A stretch of DNA of 8,081 nucleotides from an uncultured Pseudomonadota bacterium (GTDB lineage: Bacteria > Pseudomonadota > Gammaproteobacteria > Steroidobacterales > Steroidobacteraceae), in the NCBI GenBank assembly GCA_903890265.1, contig CAITAM010000581.1, positions 1 through 8,081 on the forward strand, read 5' to 3'. The position numbers were made by a program, and so were the translations under genes. The stretch's first letter is position 1; the number at the start of each line of letters is the position of its first letter. This document shows positions 1-6,921 of this stretch, one piece after another. The notes below the pieces were generated by a model that saw nothing but the letters and a program-made list of their open reading frames with translations, made no database searches and was not told the DNA's origin.

Positions 1-1851
1 CTCCGCGCCGCCGCCGGACGGGCCCGCGCCGGGGCCCGCGCCTGCCGCCGCGCCCATCAGTGACGCCGCGAGTGTCGACAGCGCCTCGGCCTTGCGGTCG
101 AGCACGTCCTTGTCGTCACCGGCCAGCGCCGACTTCACGTCGCCGAGCGCGGACTCGAGCTGGCCGCGCAGCGCGGCGTCGACCTTGTCGCCGAGTTCCT
201 TCAGCTGGCCGTCGACCTGGTGCACCAGGGCATCGGCACGGTTGCGCGACTCGACGAGCGCACGGAACTTGCGGTCCTCCTCGGCATGCGCCTCGGCGTC
301 CGACACCATGCGCTTGATCTCGTCCTCGCTGAGGCCGCTCGAGGCCTTGATCACGATGCGCTGCTCCTTGCCCGTGCCCTTGTCCTTGGCCGACACGTTG
401 AGGATGCCGTTCGCATCGATGTCGAAGGTGACCTCGATCTGCGGCTGGCCGCGCGGCGCGGACTTGATCTCGGTCAGGTCGAAGCGGCCGAGCGACTTGT
501 TGTCGGCGGCCCGGTCGCGCTCGCCCTGCAGCACGTGGATCGTCACGGCCGGCTGGTTGTCCTCGGCGGTCGAGAACACCTGGTTGGCCTTGGTCGGGAT
601 CGTGGTGTTCTTCTCGATGAGCTTCGTCATGACGCCGCCCAGCGTCTCGATGCCGAGCGACAGCGGCGTGACGTCGAGCAGCAGCACGTCCTTGACCTCG
701 CCGGACAGCACGCCACCCTGGATCGCCGCGCCAATCGCGACGGCCTCATCGGGATTGACGTCGCGGCGCGGCTCCTTGCCGAAGAAGTCCTTGACCGCCT
801 TCTGCACGAGCGGCATGCGCGTCTGGCCGCCGACCAGGATGACCTCGGCGATATCGCTCATGCCGAGCCCCGCGTCCTTCATGGCGGTACGGCACGGGCC
901 CATCGTCCGCTGCACCAGCTCCTCGACCAGCGACTCGAGCTTGGCACGGGTCAGCTTGACGTTGAGGTGCTTCGGCCCCGACGCGTCGGCCGTGATGTAA
1001 GGCAGGTTGACGTCGGTCTGCTGGCTCGAGGAGAGCTCGATCTTGGCCTTCTCCGACGCTTCCTTGAGGCGCTGCATCGCGAGCGGATCCTTGCGCACGT
1101 CGACGCCGGACTCCTTGAGGAACTCCTCGGCGATGAAATCGATGATGCGCCGGTCGAAGTCCTCGCCGCCGAGGAAGGTGTCACCGTTGGTGGCGAGCAC
1201 CTCGAACTGCCGCTCGCCGTCGATCTCGGCGATCTCGATCACCGAGACGTCGAAGGTGCCGCCGCCGAGGTCATAGACCACGATCTTGCGGTCGCCCGCC
1301 TGCTTGTCGAGGCCGTAGGCCAGCGCCGCGGCGGTGGGCTCGTTGATGATGCGCTTGACGTCGAGGCCCGCGATCCGGCCCGCGTCCTTGGTGGCCTGGC
1401 GCTGCGAGTCGTTGAAGTACGCGGGTACCGTGATGACCGCCTCGGTCACCGGCTCACCGAGGTAGTCCTCGGCGGTCTTCTTCATCTTCATGAGCACGCG
1501 CGCCGAGATCTCCGGCGGCGCCATCTTCTTGCCCTGCGCATCGACCCAGGCGTCGCCGTTGTCGGCCGCGACCACCTTGTAGGGCACGAGCGACAGGTCC
1601 TTCTGCACCACGTCGTCCTTGAACTTGCGGCCGATGAGGCGCTTCACCGCGTAGAGCGTGTTCTGCGGGTTCGTCACCGACTGGCGCTTCGCCGACTGGC
1701 CGACCAGCACCTCGTCGTCCTTGGTGAAGGCGACGATGGACGGCGTCGTACGATCGCCCTCGCTGTTCTCGATCACCCGCGGTTTACCCGCTTCCATGAT
1801 CGCCACGCACGAGTTGGTCGTGCCGAGGTCGATGCCGATAACCTTTCCCAT
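1..1851 (-). CDS. dnaK: DnaK (Hsp70 chaperone), 3' end cut off by the window edge
   Basis: Cytosolic ATP-dependent chaperone that binds exposed hydrophobic peptides, working with DnaJ and the exchange factor GrpE. The visible 617 residues start with the Hsp70 phosphate-binding segment GIDLGTTNS (residues 6-14). The catalytic residues fall at the same numbers as in E. coli DnaK: K70, E171, and T199 and D201 in DLGGGTFD. The interdomain linker VLLLDVTPLSLGIE is at 389-402, followed by the substrate-binding beta domain and the helical lid (from about 505). Visible sequence ends in a Gly/Ala/Pro-rich stretch. The family is usually about 640 residues, so only the last 20-30, including the acidic C-terminal tail, should lie outside. 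The ATG is supported by an AAGGAG ribosome site (1859-1864) seven bases upstream. The gene lies 71 bases after grpE, with its own candidate heat-shock promoter in the gap. dnaJ would be expected next, beyond the edge. Confidence 0.98.
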   Translation of the reverse strand, partial: MGKVIGIDLGTTNSCVAIMEAGKPRVIENSEGDRTTPSIVAFTKDDEVLVGQSAKRQSVTNPQNTLYAVKRLIGRKFKDDVVQKDLSLVPYKVVAADNGDAWVDAQGKKMAPPEISARVLMKMKKTAEDYLGEPVTEAVITVPAYFNDSQRQATKDAGRIAGLDVKRIINEPTAAALAYGLDKQAGDRKIVVYDLGGGTFDVSVIEIAEIDGERQFEVLATNGDTFLGGEDFDRRIIDFIAEEFLKESGVDVRKDPLAMQRLKEASEKAKIELSSSQQTDVNLPYITADASGPKHLNVKLTRAKLESLVEELVQRTMGPCRTAMKDAGLGMSDIAEVILVGGQTRMPLVQKAVKDFFGKEPRRDVNPDEAVAIGAAIQGGVLSGEVKDVLLLDVTPLSLGIETLGGVMTKLIEKNTTIPTKANQVFSTAEDNQPAVTIHVLQGERDRAADNKSLGRFDLTEIKSAPRGQPQIEVTFDIDANGILNVSAKDKGTGKEQRIVIKASSGLSEDEIKRMVSDAEAHAEEDRKFRALVESRNRADALVHQVDGQLKELGDKVDAALRGQLESALGDVKSALAGDDKDVLDRKAEALSTLAASLMGAAAGAGPGAGPSGGGAE

Positions 1852-1898
1852 GTTCCTGCTCCTTGAAATCTTGCTGATTCGGTTAGCCGTTGCGGTCT

Positions 1899-1927
1899 AT
1901 CTGGGGACCGCCGGGCGACTTCTCAAG
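1899..1927 (-). promoter_or_regulatory. Candidate sigma-32 heat-shock promoter of dnaK
   Basis: On the minus strand, CTTGAG (1922-1927; consensus CTTGAA, one mismatch) is followed after 15 bases by CCCCAGAT (1899-1906; consensus CCCCATNT, with a G where the consensus has T). The grpE stop codon TGA lies inside the -35 element. Transcription would begin about 40 bases before the dnaK ATG, leaving room for its AAGGAG ribosome site. The match is weaker than that of the grpE promoter but has the same spacing. It would let dnaK be made in excess over grpE. The call is inferred from sequence only. Confidence 0.55.
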
Positions 1928-2477
1928 CACCCGAGGCGACGATCACCCGCGCCGCCCGCAGTACGCGGCCGTTCAGCTGGTAACCCTTCTGGATGGTCTG
2001 CACGACGGTATTGGCGGGCTGCCCGGCCACCGGCTGGGCCACCATCGCCTCGTGCTGCTCCGGGTTGAAAGCCTCGCCGGACTTGGGCTCGATCGGGCTG
2101 ATGCCGGCCGACTCGAAGGCCTTGAGCAGCAGACGGCGGGTCGCGGCAGCACCCTCGCGGATGGCCTCGATGCTCGCCTCGCCGACCTGTTCACCGAGTT
2201 CGATGCCGTCGAGTGCCGGCAGGAGGTCCTGGGCGAAACGCTCGACGGCGAAGCGCCTCGCCTGATCGGCGTCGCGCTGGGCGCGCTTGCGGAAATTGTC
2301 GAGTTCGGCGAGCACCCGCAGGTAGTCCGCGTAGTGCTGCTCGGCCTTCGCGGTCGCCTTGGCCAGCGCCTCGTCCGGCGCCGCGCCGGCGGCAAAACTG
2401 CCCTCGGGCAGCACGGTGGTCGCGTCCGGATCGCCGCCGATGGGCGGGTCGCCCGGGGGGGTCTGGGAATGTGTCAT
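1923..2477 (-). CDS. grpE: GrpE, nucleotide exchange factor of DnaK
   Basis: Homodimeric cytosolic cochaperone that opens the DnaK nucleotide cleft to release ADP. The 184-residue product is close to the usual 180-200. Residues 1-33 are a Pro/Gly-rich, probably disordered head. Residues of about 35-85 form the long dimerising helix, with the segment LAELDNFRKR at 56-65. A helical middle follows. The C-terminal beta domain that contacts DnaK carries FNPEQHEAM (137-145) and the family signature KGYQLNGRVLRAARV (164-178). The ribosome site is poor: GAGAGG (2481-2486) lies only three bases from the ATG. The start is chosen because it is the first ATG and gives normal family length; a GTG at codon 22 is a less likely alternative. 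The gene sits between hrcA and dnaK, the classic heat-shock order, with candidate sigma-32 promoters on both sides. Confidence 0.97.
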   Translation of the reverse strand: MTHSQTPPGDPPIGGDPDATTVLPEGSFAAGAAPDEALAKATAKAEQHYADYLRVLAELDNFRKRAQRDADQARRFAVERFAQDLLPALDGIELGEQVGEASIEAIREGAAATRRLLLKAFESAGISPIEPKSGEAFNPEQHEAMVAQPVAGQPANTVVQTIQKGYQLNGRVLRAARVIVASGA

Positions 2478-2537
2478 AAGCCTCTCGCTGCCCTGCGCCT
2501 GTGCCGTGGCCAGGAAATCGGGCCGCGACGGCGCGGA

Positions 2538-2567
2538 GAATGGGGGCTCAGCGGCTCGAGTTCAAGG
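2538..2567 (-). promoter_or_regulatory. Strong candidate sigma-32 heat-shock promoter of grpE
   Basis: On the minus strand, CCTTGAA (2561-2567) matches the sigma-32 -35 core exactly. After a 15-base spacer comes CCCCATTC (2538-2545), which carries the CCCCAT core of the -10 element. The -35 lies in the last codons of hrcA, and the hrcA stop codon (2548-2550) is inside the spacer. The predicted leader to the grpE ATG is about 50 bases. Within this window it is the best sigma-32 match I found. It implies that grpE, and probably dnaK behind it, can be transcribed on heat shock independently of hrcA. Confidence 0.75.
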
Positions 2568-3642
2568 CCGCGCCGACCAGCCGGGCGGTCAGGTCGACGA
2601 TCGGGATCACCCGCTCGTACGCCATCCGGGTCGGGCCGATGACCCCGAGCACCCCCACCACCTCGTTGTCGACGGTGTACGGGGCGCTGATCAGGGTGCA
2701 GTCGTCGAGGATCCGGTAGCCGGACTCCTGGCCGATGAAGATCTGCACCCGATCGGCGCCGAGGCTCTGGTCGAGCAGGTGCAGGATGTCGCGCTTCTCG
2801 TTGAACGCCTCGAACAGGCTGCGCAGCTTGGCCACGTTCGACAGCTCCGCGAGGCCCATGAGGTTGGTCTCGCCCGCGATGACGACATCGCCGGATTCCG
2901 TGCCCGCCCCGGGGTCGCCGACCATCTGCTGCGCGAGGGTGATGGCGTCCTGCATCAGCTGGTTCATGCTGTGGCGCGTCTCACTGAGCTCCGCGAGGAG
3001 CCGCCGGCGCACGTCGGCGAGCTCACGGCCGGCGCACTGCTCGGTCAGGAAGTTGGCCGCGCGCCGCAGTTCCTCGGGCGTGTAGCTGCGGCCAAGCTGC
3101 AGCACCCGGTTCTGCACCTCCCGGCCGTTCATGACGAGGATCGCGAGCACCCGGTTGTCCGACAGCGACATGAACTCGATCTGGGTGATCGAGGCGTGGG
3201 TTGCCCGGGGCACGGTGACGAGGCCGGCGAGGCGGGTCAGCGTCGAGAGCAGCTGGGACGCCGAGGCGACCAGGGCCTTCGGGTCGTCCGCGTTCTCGGC
3301 AAGGCGCCGGCTGAGCTCGTGCTGCGCCTCGCCCTCGACCGGCTTCCATTTGAGCAGCGTGTCGACGAAAAAGCGGTAGCCGCGCTCGGTCGGGATCCGC
3401 CCGGCCGAGGTGTGCGGGCTCGCGACGAGGCCGAGTTCCTCGAGGTCGGCCATGGTGTTGCGCACGGTCGCCGACGACAGGTTGAGGCCCGATTCGCGGG
3501 TCAGCGTGCGCGAGCCCACCGGCTGCCCGTCGCGGATGTAGGCCTCGACCAGCGCCTTCAGCAGACGCTGGGCGCGTTCGCTGACCGGCCCGCTGCCGGT
3601 GCCCGTGGCCAGTCCCGATTCGTCACCGGACGCGCCACTCAT
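2548..3642 (-). CDS. hrcA: HrcA, heat-inducible transcription repressor
   Basis: Repressor that binds the CIRCE inverted repeat and is kept active by GroEL in the species studied. The 364-residue product is slightly longer than the usual 340-350, because of a Gly/Ser-rich head of about 20 residues. The N-terminal winged helix-turn-helix is clear: PVGSRTL (41-47), LSSATVRNTMADLEELGL (55-72) and the conserved HTSAGRIPTERGYRFFVD (77-94). The rest matches the GAF-like and dimerisation regions in pattern, for example TRMAYERVIPIVDLTARLVG near the C-terminus. The ATG has a good AAGGTGG ribosome site six bases upstream (3649-3655), and no alternative start was found between it and the HTH. It is first of the hrcA-grpE-dnaK series and divergent from nadK. 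No CIRCE (TTAGCACTC-N9-GAGTGCTAA) is visible upstream of it, of grpE or of dnaK. Confidence 0.97.
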   Translation of the reverse strand: MSGASGDESGLATGTGSGPVSERAQRLLKALVEAYIRDGQPVGSRTLTRESGLNLSSATVRNTMADLEELGLVASPHTSAGRIPTERGYRFFVDTLLKWKPVEGEAQHELSRRLAENADDPKALVASASQLLSTLTRLAGLVTVPRATHASITQIEFMSLSDNRVLAILVMNGREVQNRVLQLGRSYTPEELRRAANFLTEQCAGRELADVRRRLLAELSETRHSMNQLMQDAITLAQQMVGDPGAGTESGDVVIAGETNLMGLAELSNVAKLRSLFEAFNEKRDILHLLDQSLGADRVQIFIGQESGYRILDDCTLISAPYTVDNEVVGVLGVIGPTRMAYERVIPIVDLTARLVGAALNSSR

Positions 3643-3671
3643 GGGAGACCACCTTCACGCACAAACGACTG

Positions 3672-3691
3672 TAAAAAAAGAATTTTTATTC
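3672..3691 (-). repeat. A+T-rich inverted repeat with T-run in the hrcA leader
   Basis: A run of seven A (3673-3679) adjoins the inverted repeat GAAT-TTTT-ATTC (3680-3691). Read on the minus strand, as the hrcA transcript would be, this is a four-pair A/T stem followed directly by seven T. It has the outline of an intrinsic terminator or attenuator, but the stem is too weak to trust. It stands out because the surrounding sequence is very G+C-rich. It lies between the predicted hrcA promoter and the hrcA ribosome site. It could also be a bend, a protein site or a random patch. I assign no function. Confidence 0.35.
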
Positions 3692-3702
3692 ATCCACCAA
3701 TG

Positions 3703-3732
3703 AGCGTAGCCAGTGCATGCCAAGGCTGTCAA
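3703..3732 (-). promoter_or_regulatory. Candidate sigma-70 promoter of hrcA
   Basis: On the minus strand, TTGACA (3727-3732) is a perfect housekeeping -35 element. It is followed after 18 bases by TACGCT (3703-3708), which keeps the three most conserved -10 positions (T, A and final T). The -35 is preceded by CCC, which also resembles a sigma-32 -35 (CCCTTGA). No CCCCAT-like -10 follows at the right distance, so I favour sigma-70. The predicted leader to the hrcA ATG is about 55 bases and contains the A+T-rich repeat. Confidence 0.45.
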
Positions 3733-3841
3733 GGGAGGCGGCGCGGAGCGCCCGGTCGACGCCGGCACGCGCGGTCGGTCACCCGGGGAGCGACGCCGTC
3801 GCCCGCACGCGAAGGCGCACGGTCAGGCGCGAAACAGCCGC

Positions 3842-3869
3842 TTGCCGGCCACGGGCGGCGTGCTACTGT
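3842..3869 (+). promoter_or_regulatory. Candidate extended -10 promoter of nadK-recN
   Basis: TTGCCG (3842-3847, four of six matches to TTGACA) is followed after 16 bases by TACTGT (3864-3869), which is preceded by TG plus one base, giving an extended -10. The start of transcription would fall only about eight bases before the nadK ATG at 3884. That fits the lack of a Shine-Dalgarno sequence there and would give a nearly leaderless mRNA. No other convincing plus-strand promoter is seen in 3643-3883, and no LexA-type box is present despite recN downstream. Confidence 0.4.
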
Positions 3870-3883
3870 TCCGCCGCCAGCTT

Positions 3884-4783
3884 ATGAAAGCAGAATTCCA
3901 GACTCTCGCCCTGGTCGGTCGCATCGATGATCCGCGCATTGCCGAGTCGATGCAGGCCATCGCCGCGCACGCCACGGCCCGTGGTGCGACGGTCGTGGTC
4001 GACGAGCGGCTCGAGACCGCGCTGGCCGGGCCCGTGGTGCGGCTGCCGGAGGCGGCGCTCGCGGCCGGCGCGGACCTCGTGGTCGCGGTCGGTGGCGACG
4101 GCACCCTGCTGCACGCGGCGCGGCTTGCCCTGCCGCACGGCGTGCCGCTCCTTGGCATCAACCGTGGCCGGCTGGGCTTCCTCGCCGACGTCACCCCCAC
4201 CGAACTCATCGAACGCTTCGACGAGGTCCTGTCGGGCCATTTCACGCGTGACGTGCGCGCGCTGCTGGTCGCCCACCTCGTCTGTCCCGGCGAGCCGGTA
4301 CGCACGGCGTGCGCCCTGAACGACGTGGTCGTGCAGAAATGGCAGACCGGCAAGATGCTGGATTTCGAGACCTGGATCGACGGCACGTTCGTCAACACGC
4401 ACGGCGGCGACGGCCTCGTGGTCGCGACCTCGACCGGCTCGACCGCCTACGCGCTGTCCTGCGGCGGCCCGATCATCGACCCGAAGCTGGCCGCGGTCGT
4501 GCTCGCACCGATCTGCCCGCACACGATCTCCGACCGGCCGATCGTCGTGCCGCGCGAAGCCCGGATCGAGCTCAAGCTCGTGCCGCGGACCGGCGTCCAG
4601 GCGCAGGTCACCTGCGACGGCACGGTACTCGGCACGCTCGCCGACGGCGAGTCGACGCTGCGCATCGAGCCCGCCGCCGCGACGGTGACCCTGCTGCACC
4701 CGCCGGGCTACGACTACTACCGCATCCTGCGCTCCAAGCTGCACTGGGGGCGGGGCGCGCGCCACGCGAATCCCGAGCGCTGA
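3884..4783 (+). CDS. nadK: NAD kinase (ATP-NAD kinase)
   Basis: Cytosolic enzyme that phosphorylates NAD+ at the 2' position of its adenosine ribose to make NADP+, the only known route to NADP in most bacteria. The 299-residue product compares with 292 in E. coli. The diagnostic GGDGT motif with catalytic Asp is at 70-74, followed by GINRGRLGFL (91-100), the ND pair of the NAD-binding loop (146-147), and GDGLVVATSTGSTAY (175-189) then GGPI. Where E. coli has TPTGSTAY, this protein has TSTGSTAY; the change is minor. PICPHTISDRPIV (209-221) is also typical. The start is chosen because family members begin a few residues before the first beta strand (here FQTLALVGR). The open frame continues upstream to 3713, but that extension is Arg/Gly-rich and unlike the family. 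No Shine-Dalgarno precedes the ATG. recN begins one base after the stop, suggesting coupling. Confidence 0.97.
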   Translation: MKAEFQTLALVGRIDDPRIAESMQAIAAHATARGATVVVDERLETALAGPVVRLPEAALAAGADLVVAVGGDGTLLHAARLALPHGVPLLGINRGRLGFLADVTPTELIERFDEVLSGHFTRDVRALLVAHLVCPGEPVRTACALNDVVVQKWQTGKMLDFETWIDGTFVNTHGGDGLVVATSTGSTAYALSCGGPIIDPKLAAVVLAPICPHTISDRPIVVPREARIELKLVPRTGVQAQVTCDGTVLGTLADGESTLRIEPAAATVTLLHPPGYDYYRILRSKLHWGRGARHANPER

Positions 4784-4784
4784 C

Positions 4785-6455
4785 GTGCTGACCCACCTGC
4801 AGATCCGCGACTTCGCGATCATTGACGCGATCGAGCTCGAACTCGGGCCCGGGCTGACCGCGCTGACCGGCGAAACCGGTGCCGGAAAATCGATCCTGGT
4901 CGACGCGGTGATGGCCGTGGTCGGTGGTCGGGCCGGCGCCGACGTGGTCCGTCACGGCGCCGAGCGCGCCGAACTCGCCGCCACGTTCCGGGTCAGCGCC
5001 GACTCGGAGGCCGCCGCCTGGCTTGCTGCCCAGTCGATCGAGCACGACGGCGAGGTCATGCTCCGGCGCGTGATCGGCCGCGACGGCCGCTCGCGCCTGT
5101 ACGTCAACGGCCAGGTACTGCCGCTCGGCGTGGTGCGCGAACTCGGCGACCTGCTGATCGACATCCACGGCCAGAGCGAATTTCTGTCGCTGCTGCGACG
5201 GGACAGCCAGCGCCGCCTGCTGGACAGCTACGGCGATGCCGGGCGGCAGCTCGAGCCGCTCGCGGAACTCGTGGCGCAGTGGCGCGAGGTCAGGGCGAAC
5301 CTCCTGCGCCTCACGACCGAGGCCGGCGACCGGGCCGCACGGCTTGAGCTGCTGCGCTACCAGGTCGAGGAACTGAACGACCTCAACCTCGCGCCCGGCG
5401 AGGCGGCCGAGCTCGGCGCCGAGGCCACCCGCCTCGCCCATGCCGGCCGCCTGCAGGAATCCACGCGCGCGGCACTTGACCTGCTGTACGAGGGCGAGGC
5501 CAATGCCCATGCCCTCGCGAGTCGCGCCCAGGCGCTGCTGCGCAGTGCATTGGCCGTCGATGCGCGCCTCGCGAGCTCGGCGACGCAGCTCGACGAGGCG
5601 CTGATCGCGATCAAGGAAGCCGCCCTCGCGCTCGCCCAGTACAGCGAGGCACTGGAACTCGACCCGCGCCGCCAGGAGGCGGTCGAGAGCCGGCTCGCGC
5701 GCGTCGAGGAACTCGCCCGCAAGCACCGCGTCGACCCCGGCCAGCTGCCCACCGTCCGCGAGCGCCTCGCCGGCGAACTCGCCGCGCTCGACGGCGCCGG
5801 CGCCTCGGTCGAGGAATTGACCGCGCGCCTCACGGCCATCACGGACCGCTACCGGTCCGCGGCGAAGCGCCTCACCAAGGTGCGCGGTGTCGCGGCCAAG
5901 GCGCTCGGCGAGGCGGTGAGCACGAAAATGAAGGGGCTCGGCATGCCCGGCGGCCGCTTCTCGGTCAGCGTCGAAACGCGCGCCGACGGGGAACCGCGCG
6001 TCCACGGCGACGACGAGATCGAGTTCCGGGTCTCGGCGAACCCGGGCCAGCCGGAGAAGGCGCTGCAGAAGGTGGCCTCGGGCGGTGAGCTGTCGCGCAT
6101 CTCGCTGTCCGTGCAGGTCGCCTCCGTCGCCGGCCGGGCGGGTCCGGCGTGCATGATCTTCGACGAGGTCGATGCGGGCGTGGGCGGTGCCGTGGCCGAG
6201 ATGGTCGGCCGCGAACTGCACGCGCTCGGCACGCGGGGTCAGGTGCTGTGCGTCACCCACCTGCCGCAGGTCGCGAGCCAGGCCGATGAGCAGGTCCGGG
6301 TGGCCAAGGTCAGCGACGGGACCACGACGCGCACGACACTGAGCAGGCTGAGCGACGCGGAGCGGGTCGAGGAACTGGCGCGAATGCTGGGCGGCGTATC
6401 GATCACCGACGTTGCCCGCAAGCACGCCAGGGAGATGCTGAAGGCGCGTCGCTGA
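4785..6455 (+). CDS. recN: RecN, SMC-like DNA repair ATPase
   Basis: ABC/SMC-family ATPase that acts in recombinational repair of double-strand breaks with RecA. The 556-residue product matches the usual length (553 in E. coli). The Walker A motif GETGAGKS is at 29-36 and the Q-loop region IDIHGQ at 125-130. A long helical, coiled-coil middle spans about 150-380. The C-terminal ATPase half has the ABC signature SGGELSRISL (432-441), Walker B MIFDEVDAGVGG (457-468) and the switch His in VTHLPQVA (490-497). It starts at GTG, one base after the nadK stop, with only a weak GAG (4775-4777) upstream, so translation is probably coupled to nadK. The start aligns with the usual MLxxLxIxxFAI opening. 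In E. coli recN is strongly SOS-induced, but no LexA box is visible here. It converges on fur with a 10-base gap. Confidence 0.98.
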   Translation: MLTHLQIRDFAIIDAIELELGPGLTALTGETGAGKSILVDAVMAVVGGRAGADVVRHGAERAELAATFRVSADSEAAAWLAAQSIEHDGEVMLRRVIGRDGRSRLYVNGQVLPLGVVRELGDLLIDIHGQSEFLSLLRRDSQRRLLDSYGDAGRQLEPLAELVAQWREVRANLLRLTTEAGDRAARLELLRYQVEELNDLNLAPGEAAELGAEATRLAHAGRLQESTRAALDLLYEGEANAHALASRAQALLRSALAVDARLASSATQLDEALIAIKEAALALAQYSEALELDPRRQEAVESRLARVEELARKHRVDPGQLPTVRERLAGELAALDGAGASVEELTARLTAITDRYRSAAKRLTKVRGVAAKALGEAVSTKMKGLGMPGGRFSVSVETRADGEPRVHGDDEIEFRVSANPGQPEKALQKVASGGELSRISLSVQVASVAGRAGPACMIFDEVDAGVGGAVAEMVGRELHALGTRGQVLCVTHLPQVASQADEQVRVAKVSDGTTTRTTLSRLSDAERVEELARMLGGVSITDVARKHAREMLKARR

Positions 6456-6465
6456 GTGCGCGGCG

Positions 6466-6897
6466 TCAGCCCTTGGCGGCCTTGCCGGGGCAGTTTTCCC
6501 GGCGGCAGTGCCCGTACAGGATGAGCGAGTGGTCGGCGATCGCAAAGCCGAGGCGCTGCGCCGCCGCGGCCTGACGCTCCTCGATGCCGGGGTCGTTGAA
6601 CTCCTCGACGCGCCCGCAGTCCATGCAGACAACATGGTCGTGATGTTCACCGCGGTTGAGCTCAAACACCGCCATGCCACCCTCGAAGTGGTGGCGGGAG
6701 ACGAGGCCGGCCGCCTCGAACTGGGTCAGGACCCGGTACACGGTGGCAAGCCCGATGTCCTCGTTCGACTCGATCAGGCGCTTGTACAGATCCTCCGCCG
6801 ACAGGTGGCGGTTGGCCTCGTTGGCGAGGATCTCGAGGATCTTCAGGCGCGGCAGCGTCACCTTGAGTCCGGCACGCCGCAAATCCTGGCTTTCCAT
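6466..6897 (-). CDS. fur: Fur, ferric uptake regulator
   Basis: Fe2+-dependent transcription repressor, the main regulator of iron uptake genes. The 143-residue product compares with 148 in E. coli. The winged-helix DNA-binding domain includes KVTLPRLKILEIL (12-24) and IGLATVYRVLTQFEAAGLVSRHHFEGG (48-74). The metal-binding dimerisation domain has HHDH (85-88) with CMDC (C91, C94), plus a second pair, C131 and C136, in GHCRRENC. Both Cys pairs of the structural zinc site are therefore present. The start is chosen by homology and by an excellent GGAGG ribosome site (6905-6909) seven bases upstream; the open frame continues further upstream but has no family resemblance there. It is divergent from bamE, a pairing known in Pseudomonas (omlA-fur), and convergent with recN. 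The leader carries a strong hairpin and a Fur-box-like repeat that could serve autoregulation. Confidence 0.98.
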   Translation of the reverse strand: MESQDLRRAGLKVTLPRLKILEILANEANRHLSAEDLYKRLIESNEDIGLATVYRVLTQFEAAGLVSRHHFEGGMAVFELNRGEHHDHVVCMDCGRVEEFNDPGIEERQAAAAQRLGFAIADHSLILYGHCRRENCPGKAAKG

Positions 6898-6921
6898 GCA
6901 CGCCCCTCCCCGACCGGCCGG

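Noticed and set aside
220..1866. Long open frame on the plus strand opposite dnaK (over 500 codons)
   Set aside because: Antisense shadow of dnaK. Long stop-free mirror frames are expected when codons are strongly G+C-biased at the third position, and the product is low-complexity Leu/Arg/Asp-rich without family features.
3733..3841. Possible small gene in the hrcA-nadK gap
   Set aside because: No start with a ribosome site and no recognisable product; the stretch is G+C-rich without clear structure.
3866..3882. Possible LexA box (CTGT followed by a CAG) upstream of nadK-recN
   Set aside because: The spacing and second half do not match CTGT-N8-ACAG; only one half-site is present.
3713..3883. 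In-frame N-terminal extension of nadK by 57 codons
   Set aside because: The extension is Arg/Gly-rich, does not resemble NAD kinases, and overlaps the candidate promoters of both hrcA and nadK.
2359..3930. Long plus-strand open frame opposite hrcA and into the nadK upstream region
   Set aside because: Composition mirrors hrcA codons and the protein has no recognisable domain; hrcA on the other strand is unambiguous.
6451..6470. GCTGA/TCAGC inverted repeat joining the recN and fur stop codons
   Set aside because: Only five pairs with a ten-base loop, produced by two facing TGA stops after similar codons; no terminator character.
6483..6502. Inverted repeat GCCGGG/CCCGGC after recN as a terminator
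   Set aside because: It lies inside the fur coding region, has an eight-base loop and no T-run after the stem on the recN strand.
4608..6680. 690-codon minus-strand open frame opposite recN
   Set aside because: Covers recN and fragments of its neighbours, is Arg/Ala-rich and has no domain pattern. It is a shadow of recN.
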